Assembly (NCBI RefSeq): GCF_000365025.1
Contig: NZ_KB823012.1
Span: 1 to 64,000 of the forward strand
DNA from: Robiginitomaculum antarcticum DSM 21748
Lineage (GTDB): Bacteria > Pseudomonadota > Alphaproteobacteria > Caulobacterales > Maricaulaceae
Direction of reading: 5' to 3'
Length of the DNA stretch: 64,000 nucleotides
Every line of letters begins with the position of its first letter. Within the stretch, counting starts at the first letter, position 1. Shown here in pieces: positions 27,331 through 37,723 of the stretch. The translations under genes were made by a program, and so were the position numbers. The notes beneath the pieces were generated by a model, which was not told the origin of the DNA, searched no databases, and saw nothing but the letters and a program-made list of their open reading frames with translations.

Positions 27331-27810
27331 ATGCGTGATAATCCTAAAACGATAGAATTTTTAAATACGGCTTTGAAAAATGAGCTGACGGCGATCAACC
27401 AATATTTCCTCCACTCGCGTATTCTCAAGGATTGGGGCGTCAGCAAGCTGGCTAAAAAAGAGTATGAAGAATCCATTGACGAGATGAACCATGCCGACTG
27501 GATCATTGAACGCATATTGTTTCTTAACGGCCTTCCGAACCTTCAAGATCTCGGCAAGCTATATATCGGGGAAACCGTTGAAGAGATCATTGCGTGTGAT
27601 TTGAAAATCGAAAATATCGCTATTCCGCTTTTGCGTGACGCGGTCGAGCATTGTGAAACCGCGCGCGATTATGTCACCCGTGATTTGTTTGCTAAAATCC
27701 TGACCAGCGAGGAGGGTCACCTTGACTGGCTTGAAACGCAGCAGGATCAGATTCGGCTCGTGGGCATACAGAATTATATCCAGTCTCAATCTGAACCCAA
27801 CGCAGAATAG
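27331..27810 (+). CDS. bfr: Bacterioferritin
   Basis: Bacterioferritin forms a 24-subunit shell that oxidises and stores iron. The 159-residue protein has the ferroxidase ligands: Glu in LKNELTAINQYF (about residue 18), Glu and His in DEMNHAD (about 50-54), Glu in the middle helix and the terminal pair in EEGHLDWLETQ. The Met of DEMNHAD is the haem axial ligand that defines bacterioferritins. The start has an AAGGAG ribosome binding site 8 bases ahead. It pairs functionally with bfd upstream. Confidence 0.97.
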   Translation: MRDNPKTIEFLNTALKNELTAINQYFLHSRILKDWGVSKLAKKEYEESIDEMNHADWIIERILFLNGLPNLQDLGKLYIGETVEEIIACDLKIENIAIPLLRDAVEHCETARDYVTRDLFAKILTSEEGHLDWLETQQDQIRLVGIQNYIQSQSEPNAE

Positions 27811-27816
27811 GCCCGC

Positions 27817-28224
27817 CTAGCTCTGCCAGTTAAACAGCCAAATCCCTGCGCCTAGCGCAACAGCGCCAAGGCATAAAACGGACGTAATGAGCGCAATATT
27901 GGTTGTCGGTATGGCTTCGGTTTCATGAGCGGACAAGCGCTTGAGCACGGTTCTGGCGCGACGATAGGCGCTAATAAAAATAAGTATTGCGATGATTACA
28001 AATGATGTCGCGATGGATTTTGGCATCCATGCCGGATCAAACCGCCCAAACAAAGCTTCAAAGCCAAGCGCAATGCCGAGACAGGCCAGACCCGTCCGCA
28101 TCCACCCGCCCAGTGTTCGCTCATTGGCCATCAATGTTCGGTCTTCTGCGTAATCCGTCCGTTCCTTAGCCAGATCAGTGCGGTCTTTGGCGAGATCATT
28201 ACTGGATGTTTTGGATGTCGTCAT
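27817..28224 (-). CDS. DUF202 (YidH-type) membrane protein
   Basis: A 135-residue protein with a charged N-terminus containing repeats of the form DLAxDRTDLAKERTD, then three hydrophobic segments (about residues 35-50, 60-80 and 105-130). LMANERTLGGWMRTGLACLGIALGFEALF is characteristic of DUF202/YidH, a family of unknown function. I start at ATG 28224 with GAGAGA upstream; the frame is open 12 codons further. It ends 6 bases from the convergent bfr stop. Confidence 0.85.
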   Translation of the reverse strand: MTTSKTSSNDLAKDRTDLAKERTDYAEDRTLMANERTLGGWMRTGLACLGIALGFEALFGRFDPAWMPKSIATSFVIIAILIFISAYRRARTVLKRLSAHETEAIPTTNIALITSVLCLGAVALGAGIWLFNWQS

Positions 28225-28317
28225 AGTTTCGTCTCTCTGCGCCGTGGAAGACAATGCCAATTAAAGCGTAACACAACATCTTATTATTATAAAATTTAAA
28301 CACCCTGCACGGCGCGC

Positions 28318-29007
28318 TTACCGTCTCCGCCAACTACGCTTGCGGGCGCCGCCATGACGCAGGCGTCCCAGAATTCCGGCCGGGTTAGGGACGGCTCCGG
28401 TGAATTTGCGGGCGCGGGCTTTGACCTTTTCAAACTGCATTACATTTTCAATACGGTTATCGAGAAAGGCGCGGGCATCTGCCTTGTCATCAGACAGATC
28501 AGATAACCAGACCGGGTTGGTCGAGGCGATGACGGCAGATAATACGGCGCGTTTTGAATAATAATTTGCATCTGTCGATGTGTCGCCGATGGCGCGCCAG
28601 ATTGTGTCTGCCGCAGCCCATAGGCTGCGCGGTCCCGCGGTTCCTGCACTGGGTAGGGAGAGGCGGGCCAGAGCGCGCCGCGCCGCGTCGCGATGCGGCG
28701 TCGTCGTAGACAGCCGCGCAATAACGCCCTGGGTCACGCGTTCGCGGATTTTCATAGAAGCTAAGTCCATATCTGATAAAGCTTCAGCCGTTTTGGAGTC
28801 ACATTGCGCCGTCCAGAAAGTAATCAGCTCGACCGGCCCGCTGGGAAAATAAAGCTTCTCCGCGCCCTTGGGCAGGCCAGCGGCGGCCACCGCCTCGCGC
28901 AAAGTTTTGCTCGTCCAGCCGTCAAAAGCGGCAATGGGCAGGGCGGCGTCCAAAATAGATTGGCGCGCAGTTTTAGATGGGTCTGGTTTGGTCTGTGTCT
29001 TGCTCAT
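28318..29007 (-). CDS. COQ9 family protein (ubiquinone biosynthesis)
   Basis: COQ9 is a lipid-binding partner of the COQ7 hydroxylase in ubiquinone synthesis and is found in Alphaproteobacteria and mitochondria. The 229-residue product has an N-terminal TetR-like helical region (ILDAALPIAAFDGWTSKTLREAV) and the COQ9 C-terminal domain with WRAIGDTSTDANYYSKRAVLSAV and ARAFLDNRIENVMQFEKVK. The tail is basic (GGARKRSWRRR). It lies downstream of an ABC exporter pair on the same strand. Confidence 0.92.
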   Translation of the reverse strand: MSKTQTKPDPSKTARQSILDAALPIAAFDGWTSKTLREAVAAAGLPKGAEKLYFPSGPVELITFWTAQCDSKTAEALSDMDLASMKIRERVTQGVIARLSTTTPHRDAARRALARLSLPSAGTAGPRSLWAAADTIWRAIGDTSTDANYYSKRAVLSAVIASTNPVWLSDLSDDKADARAFLDNRIENVMQFEKVKARARKFTGAVPNPAGILGRLRHGGARKRSWRRR

Positions 29008-29040
29008 ACCGCTCTATACGCATGGGCGGCGCAAAAGTCT

Positions 29041-30513
29041 CTATGACGATTTGATGCGGCCAAAGGAGAGGATGGTTTTCAGACCTTTTAGCCCGCCGGA
29101 CAAAATGCCGTGGCGGAACAGCTTTGACGCGCCCCAGATCACCAGCGCTGTTGACGCCGCTAAAATTGCCGCGGAAAGCCAGATTTCCCACATGGGCGGG
29201 TCATTGGGCAGGCGCATTAAAATAGCAAAGGGGGCGCTGACGGGGATAAAGCTGGCGGTTGTGATCAGCGCGCTGTCAGGGTTATTAATCCCCGTGCTGA
29301 CCACAAATAGACACATGGTCAGCATAAGCAGCACGGGCGTCACTAAAGTCTGCGCGTCCTGCATCGACTCGGCCAGACTGCCCAGCGCCATAAACAGCGC
29401 CCCGTAAAACAGATAACCCAGAATAAAGAAGCTGATGAAAGTTATAATCATGCCTGTCGTGACGCTATCGGCGAGCGCGCCGCCCAGCGCCGGATCGCCG
29501 AGTTTAATGGCGGCGAACAGTCCAATCGCGCCCATAATAATCCACGGCAGCATAGAGGCCACGGTCAGGGCCGCAACACCGAGGAGCTTGCCAAACAAGA
29601 TTTCGGTAAAGCGCGTGCTGGCGAGCATCATCTCGAGCGCCTTATTGACCTTTTCTTCGACCATACTCATCAGCAGCATATAGGCGCCGGAAAATACGGT
29701 CAGCCAAAGGAAGAAGGATAATCCCGCCGCGAGCAAATAGGGTATTTTATCTGCGGTGGTGACGGTCTGTCCGCCTCCGCTATCATCGGCTTTTTTAAAG
29801 GGATTAATCGCTGTAACTTTAGGCGCGTCGTCGCGCGCAGCCCAATAGCCGTCGCGGGTAATTCCGGTTTGCCCAAAATAGCGGTCTTCGGCATCGCGCC
29901 GTAAAATATCATTGGCGTAATCTGTTAGTCCGTCAAAATTGGGGCGATCGGAATAAAAGCGCGCGACAGGCGCGTCTTCGCCGTCAATAATTTCCAATAT
30001 GCCGGAGAGGGGCACGTCCTGTCCATTATAGCGCGCGCTCTTCTCGCCGGATAAATAGGCGTTAATGGTCTCGGGGCGAAGCTCAGGCGCATGTGCGATA
30101 AAGAGACTGCGTGCCGGCGGAGGCAGACGCTGCGCCATATCGGGGCTGACCTCGGTCAGATAATCGCGTCCGGCCTCTACGCCATCCGTATCAATTTTTG
30201 TCTCTAGCGTTTCGTATTGCGCGGCGGATAGAAAGAATTTCGACGCCAATTTTAGCTTTTCGGCGTCAATACGGTCTTCGCGTGCATTTACATCATCAAT
30301 GATGAGCTGCTCATAACGGCCTGTCTGGTCTATGATCGAGACATAGCGCGTTGGCTCGGCAGAATTCGCAATGCTAATCCCGAAAACACCCAGAAAAATC
30401 CCGATGACCGGGCCAAGCACGGTAATCCAGAAACCGAGTGTGCGGACATAGCCGAGAAAATCCCGGCGCGCGATCAGGGCAATGCGTCTCAGGCTAGGGG
30501 GAAAAAGGCTCAT
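29041..30513 (-). CDS. ABC-2 type exporter permease (NatB-like)
   Basis: A 490-residue permease of the ABC-2 superfamily. It has one N-terminal membrane helix after RRDFLGYVRTLGFWITVLGPVIG, a large periplasmic domain (about residues 55-220), and a cluster of five or so helices including SMVEEKVNKALEMMLASTRFTEILFGKLLGV, the region that usually contacts the ATPase. It resembles NatB sodium exporters, but the substrate cannot be read from sequence. Its start overlaps the ATPase gene stop by 4 bases. Confidence 0.88.
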   Translation of the reverse strand: MSLFPPSLRRIALIARRDFLGYVRTLGFWITVLGPVIGIFLGVFGISIANSAEPTRYVSIIDQTGRYEQLIIDDVNAREDRIDAEKLKLASKFFLSAAQYETLETKIDTDGVEAGRDYLTEVSPDMAQRLPPPARSLFIAHAPELRPETINAYLSGEKSARYNGQDVPLSGILEIIDGEDAPVARFYSDRPNFDGLTDYANDILRRDAEDRYFGQTGITRDGYWAARDDAPKVTAINPFKKADDSGGGQTVTTADKIPYLLAAGLSFFLWLTVFSGAYMLLMSMVEEKVNKALEMMLASTRFTEILFGKLLGVAALTVASMLPWIIMGAIGLFAAIKLGDPALGGALADSVTTGMIITFISFFILGYLFYGALFMALGSLAESMQDAQTLVTPVLLMLTMCLFVVSTGINNPDSALITTASFIPVSAPFAILMRLPNDPPMWEIWLSAAILAASTALVIWGASKLFRHGILSGGLKGLKTILSFGRIKSS

Positions 30514-31442
30514 GCCGCGGCCTCCTTTTTACGGGAGGAGTCCGGGCCGACCATAGCTACAAAGGCGTCATGCAAGCTGGGCTGCTCCGGTTCAAAACGC
30601 AGCAGAGCAGCGCCGCTGTCAATACAGGCTTTCAGAACGGCCTGGCTGTCGACCCCGTCTTTTAAGGTCAGATGATAGACGCCGCTGCCTTCATCATAAA
30701 TATGGCTAGCCATCGGAGCCAGCCAGTCGCGGGCATTGTCCGCCTCAGTCTGCAATCGGATGCGTGTGCCGGCATGGGTCAAAGCGTCTTCAACGCTGCC
30801 ATCAAAGATTTTCGCGCCATAATTCATACAGATAATGCGGTCACACAGCCGCTCGGCATGTTCCATCACATGGGTAGAGAAAATAATAGTGCGTCCGCGC
30901 GCGGCTATGCCGCGAATAATATCTTCCAGAACCTTTTGATTGACCGGATCAAGGCCGGAAAACGGCTCGTCGAGGATCAAGAGCTCGGGGTCATGGGCGA
31001 TGGCCGCAATGAGCTGGACTTTTTGCGCCATGCCTTTGGACAGGGCTTTGACTTTGGAGTTTTTTGCCTCCCCAATACCGTATTGTTCCATCATGGCGTC
31101 GGCCCGCTTAAACGCCTCGCGTCCGCGCATGCCGTTCAGCCGCGCCATGTGGGCGATGGCCCCTCGCGCTGTGCTCTTTCGGTATAATCCGCGCTCTTCA
31201 GGTAAAAATCCGACGCGTCCGAACGCCGCCGGGCCGGGGGCGCGGCCAAATAATTTCGCGCTTCCACTATCGGGCGGAAGAATGCCCAGCGCCATACGAA
31301 GCGTGCTGGTCTTGCCTGCACCATTAGGGCCAAGAAAGCCGACAATCTCGCCCTCGGACACGCTGAAAGACACATTATCGACAGCAATTTTGCTGCCGAA
31401 TTTTTTAGTAAGGCCGGAGATATCTAAGGGGGGAATGTTCAT
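30510..31442 (-). CDS. ABC transporter ATPase (NatA-like)
   Basis: A 310-residue nucleotide-binding subunit that powers the permease encoded next to it. It has a Walker A of GPNGAGKTST (about residues 39-48), a Q-loop, a signature region KALSKGMAQKVQLIAAIAHDP, and Walker B with LLILDEPFSGLDP, then an H-loop in IIFSTHVMEH. The C-terminal 90 residues are the DUF4162-like extension usual in exporters of this class. It overlaps the permease start by ATGA, so the pair is one operon. Confidence 0.94.
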   Translation of the reverse strand: MNIPPLDISGLTKKFGSKIAVDNVSFSVSEGEIVGFLGPNGAGKTSTLRMALGILPPDSGSAKLFGRAPGPAAFGRVGFLPEERGLYRKSTARGAIAHMARLNGMRGREAFKRADAMMEQYGIGEAKNSKVKALSKGMAQKVQLIAAIAHDPELLILDEPFSGLDPVNQKVLEDIIRGIAARGRTIIFSTHVMEHAERLCDRIICMNYGAKIFDGSVEDALTHAGTRIRLQTEADNARDWLAPMASHIYDEGSGVYHLTLKDGVDSQAVLKACIDSGAALLRFEPEQPSLHDAFVAMVGPDSSRKKEAAA

Positions 31443-31493
31443 GATTTTCGGCTATCACGGCAACTGTAATGATACAATTAATCCTTTAAATAT

Positions 31494-31529
31494 TTAAGGG
31501 CGACCCCGCATATGCAGAGCCGCCCTTAA
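31494..31529 (-). terminator. Hairpin between gcrA and the ABC exporter operon
   Basis: TTAAGGGCG (31494-31502) pairs with CGCCCTTAA (31521-31529), a perfect 9-bp stem with an 18-nt loop that itself holds the palindrome GCATATGC. On the minus strand it is followed by an AT-rich run (AATATTTAAA) instead of a pure T-run. It probably separates gcrA from the exporter transcript. Confidence 0.5.
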
Positions 31530-31551
31530 TGTCGCCAAAAGCGATTTGAAA

Positions 31552-32070
31552 CTAGTTCAGATTACGCTGTGTCGGATTGGCGATCGCCTTAACTGTGCTG
31601 CCGCGCCGGCGTGAAGGCTGGTACGCAGAGTTACAGTGGGTTTGGCAATAGGGATTGGAGGCGAGCGTATTACGACCGCAAAAGCGAAATTCGTCATCAC
31701 CCGGATCGCCAATGGGCCATTTACAGGTATTTTCATCAATCGTCAGAATGGTGGCGTATTCCCCATTATCCAGCTTTTTCGCCTTAAGCGGCTGCGCCGT
31801 GATAATATGGCGCGTGGGCACACTTGGCGTCGTTGGTCTCGAAACGCGCGGCGTAGACGGCCTCGGCGCAGCAGCCGTAGCGCGCGGGGCGCTCGGTTTC
31901 TTACGCGACGGACGCGACGGTGTAGCCCGCCCTGACAGGCCCAAGCGATGAACCTTACCGATCACGGCATTGCGGGTGACCCCGCCTAATTGTTTCGCGA
32001 TCTGGCTGGCGGATAAGCCTTCCGCCCATAATTTTGATAAAACGGCAACCCGGTCTTCAGTCCATGCCAT
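31552..32070 (-). CDS. gcrA: Cell-cycle regulator GcrA
   Basis: GcrA binds RNA polymerase holoenzyme and, at GANTC sites methylated by CcrM, drives the cell-cycle programme in Alphaproteobacteria. The N-terminal DNA-binding helix-turn-helix is clear (MAWTEDRVAVLSKLWAEGLS, KQLGGVTRNAVIGKVHRLGL). A Pro/Ser/Arg-rich linker follows, then the C-terminal sigma-interacting domain with CKWPIGDPGDDEFRFCG and NPYCQTHCNSAYQP. I start at ATG 32070 (AGGGG upstream), 172 residues; six residues upstream in frame are probably not translated. Confidence 0.97.
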   Translation of the reverse strand: MAWTEDRVAVLSKLWAEGLSASQIAKQLGGVTRNAVIGKVHRLGLSGRATPSRPSRKKPSAPRATAAAPRPSTPRVSRPTTPSVPTRHIITAQPLKAKKLDNGEYATILTIDENTCKWPIGDPGDDEFRFCGRNTLASNPYCQTHCNSAYQPSRRRGSTVKAIANPTQRNLN

Positions 32071-32408
32071 ATCTATAACCCCTATCAATTTGCCTAGTTT
32101 TTCAGGCTGTTAAACTGCCCGAACACCATATATTGTGCCAAAGGCACCAAAAACGGCGTCGAGCCTCATAATTTACACTACATATCGTATATGGCGCATC
32201 GAATTCCACAAGATGAGGTTTCAGCCTATCCACAGCTTTCAATATGTAGTGGGTCGGTCGCGTTTCGCGTAGAGGTCGCGTTTCACTATTTCGATCCTAT
32301 GAGGTGGTGAAGTCGGGGCGTGTTCATTGTTAAATGTGATGGTACCCTGTTCAGGACTTTGCCCGCCGCTCTGGGTGTGATACCCCGCGTTCTTCCAATG
32401 CGAGAGAG
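32071..32408. promoter_or_regulatory. gcrA upstream region with DnaA-box-like site, palindromes and repeats
   Basis: No gene lies in these 338 bp between the divergent gcrA and an ABC-2 permease. They hold a palindrome GTGCC-AAA-GGCAC (32135-32147), a CATAT-cgt-ATATG dyad (32181-32193), a DnaA-box-like CTATCCACA (32226-32234, 8 of 9), and an 11-bp direct repeat GGTCGCGTTTC at 32256-32266 and 32274-32284. In Caulobacter DnaA activates gcrA and CtrA represses it, so the DnaA-like site is plausible; no CtrA-type TTAA-N7-TTAA site was seen. Confidence 0.5.
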
Positions 32409-33269
32409 ATGATGTCCCAGCCCCATTCCTTATTTGACGCCCCCGCGCAGCCCGCGCCGCAGCGCCGCGAATTTGGCGCGGTCAATTGGATGGGCCTCTG
32501 GACACTTTATAAAAAAGAAGTCCGCCGCTTCATGAAGATTATCCCGCAGACCTTGCTTGCGCCGATGATTTCCAATCTGCTCTATATGATCGTCTTTGTT
32601 CTGGCCTTTAGCGAGCGCCGCGCCGGCGCGGGCGCCGAAGACTTTGTTGTCTTTCTCGCGCCCGGTCTAATTATGCTGGGCATTTTAAATAATGCAGCGG
32701 CCAATAGCAGCTCGTCTATTATGACGGGCAAGCTGATGGGCTCCATCAATGATGTGCTGATGCCGCCGCTGGCCTCGTTCGAAATTGCGCTGGGCTATAT
32801 TGGCGGCGCGTGTACGCGCGGCGTGATGGTGGCGCTGTCGACCGGCATTGGCCTTGCGGTGATGATCCCGCTACTCAATCTGTCACCAAACCTGCCGCTC
32901 GTGCCGCAACATTTCTGGGCGATATTATATTTCGGTATTTCGGCGTCACTTATGATGGCGATGGTCGGCGTGATAAGCGGATTATGGGCCGAGAAATTTG
33001 ATCAACTTTCTGTGGTCAATAATTTCATTATTATGCCGATGAGCTTTCTGTCCGGCACATTTTATCACATCGATATTTTGCCGCCTGTGTTCAAAGCGAT
33101 CAGCCTAGCCAATCCGATGTTCTATATGATTGACGGGTTCCGGTATGGATTTACCGGACAGGCGGACGGTAATGTTATGATCGGCGTCGCGTTGATGGCG
33201 GTAATGAACTTGATCCTGTTTCTCATCTGTTTGAGAATTTTGAAATCCGGCTGGCGTCTTAAAGCCTAA
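32409..33269 (+). CDS. ABC-2 family transporter permease
   Basis: A 286-residue membrane protein with six hydrophobic segments in the ABC-2 (YadH/NodJ-like) arrangement: [31 protein letters not shown] near the N-terminus, [23 protein letters not shown] in the first membrane half, and [29 protein letters not shown], the family signature, later. It has no partner ATPase beside it, so it must use an ATPase encoded elsewhere. Two adjacent ATG codons (32409 and 32412) are possible starts. It is followed 16 bases later by argF. Confidence 0.9.
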   Translation: MMSQPHSLFDAPAQPAPQRREFGAVNWMGLWTLYKKEVRRFMKIIPQTLLAPMISNLLYMIVFVLAFSERRAGAGAEDFVVFLAPGLIMLGILNNAAANSSSSIMTGKLMGSINDVLMPPLASFEIALGYIGGACTRGVMVALSTGIGLAVMIPLLNLSPNLPLVPQHFWAILYFGISASLMMAMVGVISGLWAEKFDQLSVVNNFIIMPMSFLSGTFYHIDILPPVFKAISLANPMFYMIDGFRYGFTGQADGNVMIGVALMAVMNLILFLICLRILKSGWRLKA

Positions 33270-33285
33270 ATTAAAGAGAATTACT

Positions 33286-34212
33286 ATGTCTACGCCCCGT
33301 CACTTCCTCGGCCTTGATGATATCCCCGCCTCCGAATTGCGCGTCATTTTGGATGAAGCGCATAGGCGCAAAGCTGCGCGCAAGGGTATGAGCAAAGGCG
33401 CGATTGATGCCGACGCGCCCTGCGCCGGGAAAACGCTGGCGCTGATCTTTGAAAAATCATCGACCCGCACGCGCTTCTCATTTGATATGGGCATGCGCCA
33501 GCTGGGGGGCAGCTCCATCACCGCGACCTCTAATGATTTACAGCTGGGCCGCGGCGAGGCTGTGGACGATACCGCCAAAGTGCTATCGCGGTTTGTCGAC
33601 GGCATGATGCTACGCGCTAATCGTCACGCGACGCTGATGGAGCTGGCGCGCAATGCGTCCGTGCCTGTTATTAACGGCCTGACCGACCGTTCTCATCCGT
33701 GCCAGATCATGGCCGATCTCCAGACGCTCGAAGAACAGGGACGGACGCTCAAGGGTTTGCGCCTGACATGGGTCGGCGACGGGAATAATGTAGCCGTATC
33801 GTTTTGTCATGCCGCGGCCAAATTCGGCTTTGACCTGACGCTCTCAACTCCCGCAGGTTACGGCATCGCGGAGACGGAGCTGTCAATCGCGAACGGAGCC
33901 GGGGCGAATATTATCCTCACCGCAGACCCGATGGCCGCCGCCTCTGCCGCCGATGTTGTTATCGCGGATACTTTCGTTTCTATGGGCGATGATGACGCCG
34001 ATAAACGGCTTTCCGATCTCTCACCCTATCAAGTCACAGATGCTGTGATGAGAGCCGCCGATAAAGACGCATTATTTTTGCATTGCCTCCCCGCCCATCG
34101 CGGCGAAGAGGTCACGGCCTCTGTCATTGACGGCCCGCATAGCGTTATTTTCGACGAGGCCGAAAATCGCCTCCATGCGCAAAAGGCGATTATAAAGTGG
34201 TGTTTTGATTGA
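33286..34212 (+). CDS. argF: Ornithine carbamoyltransferase
   Basis: This enzyme joins carbamoyl phosphate and ornithine to form citrulline in arginine synthesis. The 308-residue product shows the carbamoyl-phosphate motif [20 protein letters not shown], and the ornithine-binding [10 protein letters not shown] near the C-terminus. It is preceded by AAAGAG and lies in frame order after an unrelated permease. In many alphaproteobacteria argF is followed by hslO; here the catalase gene stands between the two. Confidence 0.96.
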   Translation: MSTPRHFLGLDDIPASELRVILDEAHRRKAARKGMSKGAIDADAPCAGKTLALIFEKSSTRTRFSFDMGMRQLGGSSITATSNDLQLGRGEAVDDTAKVLSRFVDGMMLRANRHATLMELARNASVPVINGLTDRSHPCQIMADLQTLEEQGRTLKGLRLTWVGDGNNVAVSFCHAAAKFGFDLTLSTPAGYGIAETELSIANGAGANIILTADPMAAASAADVVIADTFVSMGDDDADKRLSDLSPYQVTDAVMRAADKDALFLHCLPAHRGEEVTASVIDGPHSVIFDEAENRLHAQKAIIKWCFD

Positions 34213-34230
34213 CTTTATTGAGACCGTCAA

Positions 34231-34261
34231 TCCCGATTTGCCGTGTAGTGGCAAATCGGGA
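34231..34261. terminator. Long perfect hairpin between argF and the catalase gene
   Basis: TCCCGATTTGCC (34231-34242) pairs with GGCAAATCGGGA (34250-34261): 12 bp, no mismatch, 7-nt loop. It lies between two convergent genes and is symmetric, so it can fold in either transcript. There is no T-run on either side, so it may act as a 3' stabiliser or Rho-assisted stop. Confidence 0.6.
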
Positions 34262-34290
34262 AGAGGGTGGTAGCGCTTGATCGCGCTTAT

Positions 34291-36357
<2,067 letters not shown>

Positions 36358-36389
36358 ATGATTGTCTTTCGTTTTGAAGGTCATTTAAC

Positions 36390-36416
36390 AATACGGAGTA
36401 TTACACGGTAGGTTCC
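36390..36416 (-). promoter_or_regulatory. Predicted EcfG (general stress) promoter of the catalase gene
   Basis: On the minus strand GGAAC (36416-36412) and CGTATT (36395-36390) are separated by 16 bp. This fits the alphaproteobacterial general-stress sigma consensus GGAAC-N16/17-CGTT with one change. It leaves about 26 bp of 5' untranslated region before the preferred ATG. No ecfG, phyR or nepR gene is in the window. Confidence 0.6.
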
Positions 36417-36650
36417 CCAAAAAACCGCAACACAAAGCGCTCATAGGGTTCATTGTAATATTTTTTAGCTGTCTTTGATAGGCTCTAAAAATCCCTTAGC
36501 ATTAAACTAAGTTAAACGACCTTATGGGGCGTGTGGGTTTGGGATTACGTTTGGAATGAACACTCTGCGCTCTATAATCATGATAGGAGGAAAACTACAT
36601 TTGATCCATTGCATATGCAGGGACTTGCGTAATCGCCCGCCCGACCCCAA

Positions 36651-37577
36651 ATGGCGGTCATGACCAATACACACAGCACTCCGTTGCGAGCTGATGACAA
36701 TATTGTCAGCGCGTTTCAAATTGACGGACAGCCTATCCGCGGGCGTATATTGCGCGCGGGCGGGGCGATTGACGCTGCGCTGGCGGGGCATAACTATCCG
36801 GAATCTGTGGCGCGCCTGCTTGGCGAAGCCATGTGTCTTGGCGCTGTGGTCGCCAGCGCGCTGAAATTTGACGGGCGGTTGCTTGTGCAATGTCACGGCA
36901 CTAATAAAGGCGCGGTGTCTATGCTGATCGCCGATTGCGGAACCAATGGTGATTTGCGCGCCTATGCGCGCTTTGACGATGACGCTCTGGCGCGGATTTT
37001 GGCTGAGCATTCCCATCCCACCGCGCATCAATTGCTGGGCGGCGGGACCTTTGCCATGACCATTGATCAGGGGCCGGATATGGACCGCTATCAGGGTCTG
37101 GCTGCCATTGAAGGTGATAATCTATCGGCCTGTGCGGAGCATTATTTCGCCCAGTCTGAGCAGGTCCCGACCCGGATCAAGCTCTCTGTCGGCCAGGTTG
37201 TCACGCCTGAAGAGGGCGCAAAATGGCGCGGCGCCGCGCTGATGATCCAGCAGGTTGCAGGCGATGCGGCGCGCGGCGAAACCGGCGAAGCGTGGGAAAC
37301 TGCCCAAGCCCTGTTCGGCACTGTCGGCGACGCGGAAATGCTTGATCCTGATGTGGACGTGCAGACGTTGCTCTATCGCCTCTTCCATGAAGACGGCGTG
37401 CGCGTAACAGAGCCGACGACCATCCGAGCCCATTGCAGTTGCTCGCGCAAGCGCTTGATCACAACGCTGACAAGTTTTGGCGAGGCGGAACGCAAGACAA
37501 TGTATGAGGACGGCGTCATTTCCGCCAATTGTGATTTTTGCGGCAGTCAATATGCCTTTACGCCGGACGATTTCTAG
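36651..37577 (+). CDS. hslO: Redox-regulated chaperone Hsp33
   Basis: Hsp33 is a holdase activated when its zinc-bound cysteines form disulfides under oxidative stress. The 308-residue product has the Hsp33 core and the C-terminal zinc site as CSC in AHCSCSRKRL and CDFC in NCDFCGSQY. GGGTFAMTIDQGPD is also typical of the core. The start is either ATG 36651 or ATG 36660; neither has a strong ribosome binding site. Catalase next door makes an oxidative-stress pair, though on opposite strands. Confidence 0.95.
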   Translation: MAVMTNTHSTPLRADDNIVSAFQIDGQPIRGRILRAGGAIDAALAGHNYPESVARLLGEAMCLGAVVASALKFDGRLLVQCHGTNKGAVSMLIADCGTNGDLRAYARFDDDALARILAEHSHPTAHQLLGGGTFAMTIDQGPDMDRYQGLAAIEGDNLSACAEHYFAQSEQVPTRIKLSVGQVVTPEEGAKWRGAALMIQQVAGDAARGETGEAWETAQALFGTVGDAEMLDPDVDVQTLLYRLFHEDGVRVTEPTTIRAHCSCSRKRLITTLTSFGEAERKTMYEDGVISANCDFCGSQYAFTPDDF

Positions 37578-37636
37578 GGTTGAACGCCGCCCCACATAGA
37601 CCTGTGTTATTCTCCTTTAAAAAGGAGGTAATCGTT

Positions 37637-37723
37637 ATGAAATTGAATTTAACAAATATAGCTGAAAGTGTGCTGGGCGGCTTAGTTATAATGGTTATCA
37701 TTTGGATATTTTCTGCGTTTTAA
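37637..37723 (+). CDS. 28-residue single-pass membrane peptide
   Basis: MKLNLTNIAESVLGG leads into VIMVIIWIFSAF, one hydrophobic helix that ends the protein, so the N-terminus is likely cytoplasmic. A full AAGGAGGT ribosome binding site sits 7 bases before the ATG, far stronger than at most genes here; this is the main evidence that it is real. The stop overlaps the convergent trkH stop by 4 bases. I do not recognise it. Its neighbours are a redox chaperone and a potassium transporter, so it could be a small regulator of a membrane complex, but that is guesswork. Confidence 0.6.
   Translation: MKLNLTNIAESVLGGLVIMVIIWIFSAF

Noticed and set aside
34231-34261. Calling this hairpin a certain intrinsic terminator
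   Set aside because: The stem is excellent, but neither side has a T-run, so I kept the call at moderate confidence only.
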